From: Bacteroidales bacterium UBA1064
Lineage (GTDB): Bacteria > Bacteroidota > Bacteroidia > Bacteroidales > Tenuifilaceae
Assembly (NCBI GenBank): GCA_002316235.1
Contig: DCDD01000129.1
Location: forward strand, 1-16,371
DNA length: 16,371 nt
Direction: 5' to 3'
The first letter of the stretch is position 1. The number at the start of each line of letters is the position of its first letter. Of the stretch, positions 16,171-16,371 are shown piece by piece. A program made the translations under genes and the position numbers. Below the pieces are notes generated by a model, which was not told where the DNA came from, made no database searches, and saw only the letters and a program-made list of their open reading frames with translations.

Positions 16171-16371
16171 CTTGATAATTTTCAATTAACCACAGACTAA
16201 AGAAAAACTTTTACAGGAACACGGGTAATGCTGATTAAGCTTACACTCAACAGATTTGTTCCTGCTATTCAGTAGCTACAAAATTATTTGTGCGCCGGCT
16301 CTTCAAAATTTTAAAATATACAGAAGAAAGCTCAGAACCTGTCTGCCTACCGGCGGAACTTGTCCGGCTCC

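Noticed and set aside
16338..16371. GC-rich end of the window (CTGCCTACCGGCGG and CCGGCTC, the latter also at 16295-16301)
   Set aside because: It looks like the edge of a dispersed repeat or the next gene's tail, but only about 34 bases are visible and no full repeat unit can be defined.

Overview
The window is chromosomal DNA from a member of the Bacteroidota. The best evidence is a complete sprA (2459 codons), which encodes the outer-membrane translocon of the type 9 secretion system, a system found only in that phylum. Supporting signs are several upstream sequences that fit the phylum's -7 promoter element TAnnTTTG, the weak use of Shine-Dalgarno sites, and the M23 and AnsA sequence types. 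A Bacteroidales or related non-flavobacterial lineage is plausible, but the sequence does not settle this.

Layout from left to right. Positions 1-1264 (minus) hold an alkaline phosphatase whose C-terminus lies outside the window. Next come an AT-rich gap of about 450 bases and a tRNA-Ser(GGA) gene (minus). Then, all on minus, come ansA (cytoplasmic type I asparaginase) and tatD (metal-dependent nuclease), which overlap by 14 bases, followed by a membrane-anchored M23 peptidase. From a divergent intergenic region with a candidate promoter facing each way, thiL (thiamine-phosphate kinase) is read on plus. It converges on gcvH (lipoyl carrier of the glycine cleavage system, minus) across a strong hairpin terminator oriented for gcvH. 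The right half is sprA, ruvA and pdxA, all on minus. ruvA ends 21 bases before the likely TTG start of sprA. pdxA lies 126 bases upstream of ruvA, with no promoter or terminator that I can recognise between them.

Functionally this is mostly core metabolism and envelope biology. PdxA (pyridoxal phosphate), ThiL (thiamine diphosphate) and GcvH (lipoyl carrier working with a PLP enzyme) have a cofactor theme. RuvA is half of the RuvAB branch-migration motor. SprA exports T9SS cargo, and the M23 enzyme probably remodels peptidoglycan. I found no CRISPR array, phage, insertion sequence or defence island, and no convincing undescribed system. The points most worth a second look are the non-ATG start of sprA, the His-to-Asp change at the M23 zinc site, and the His/Trp active-site type of the alkaline phosphatase.
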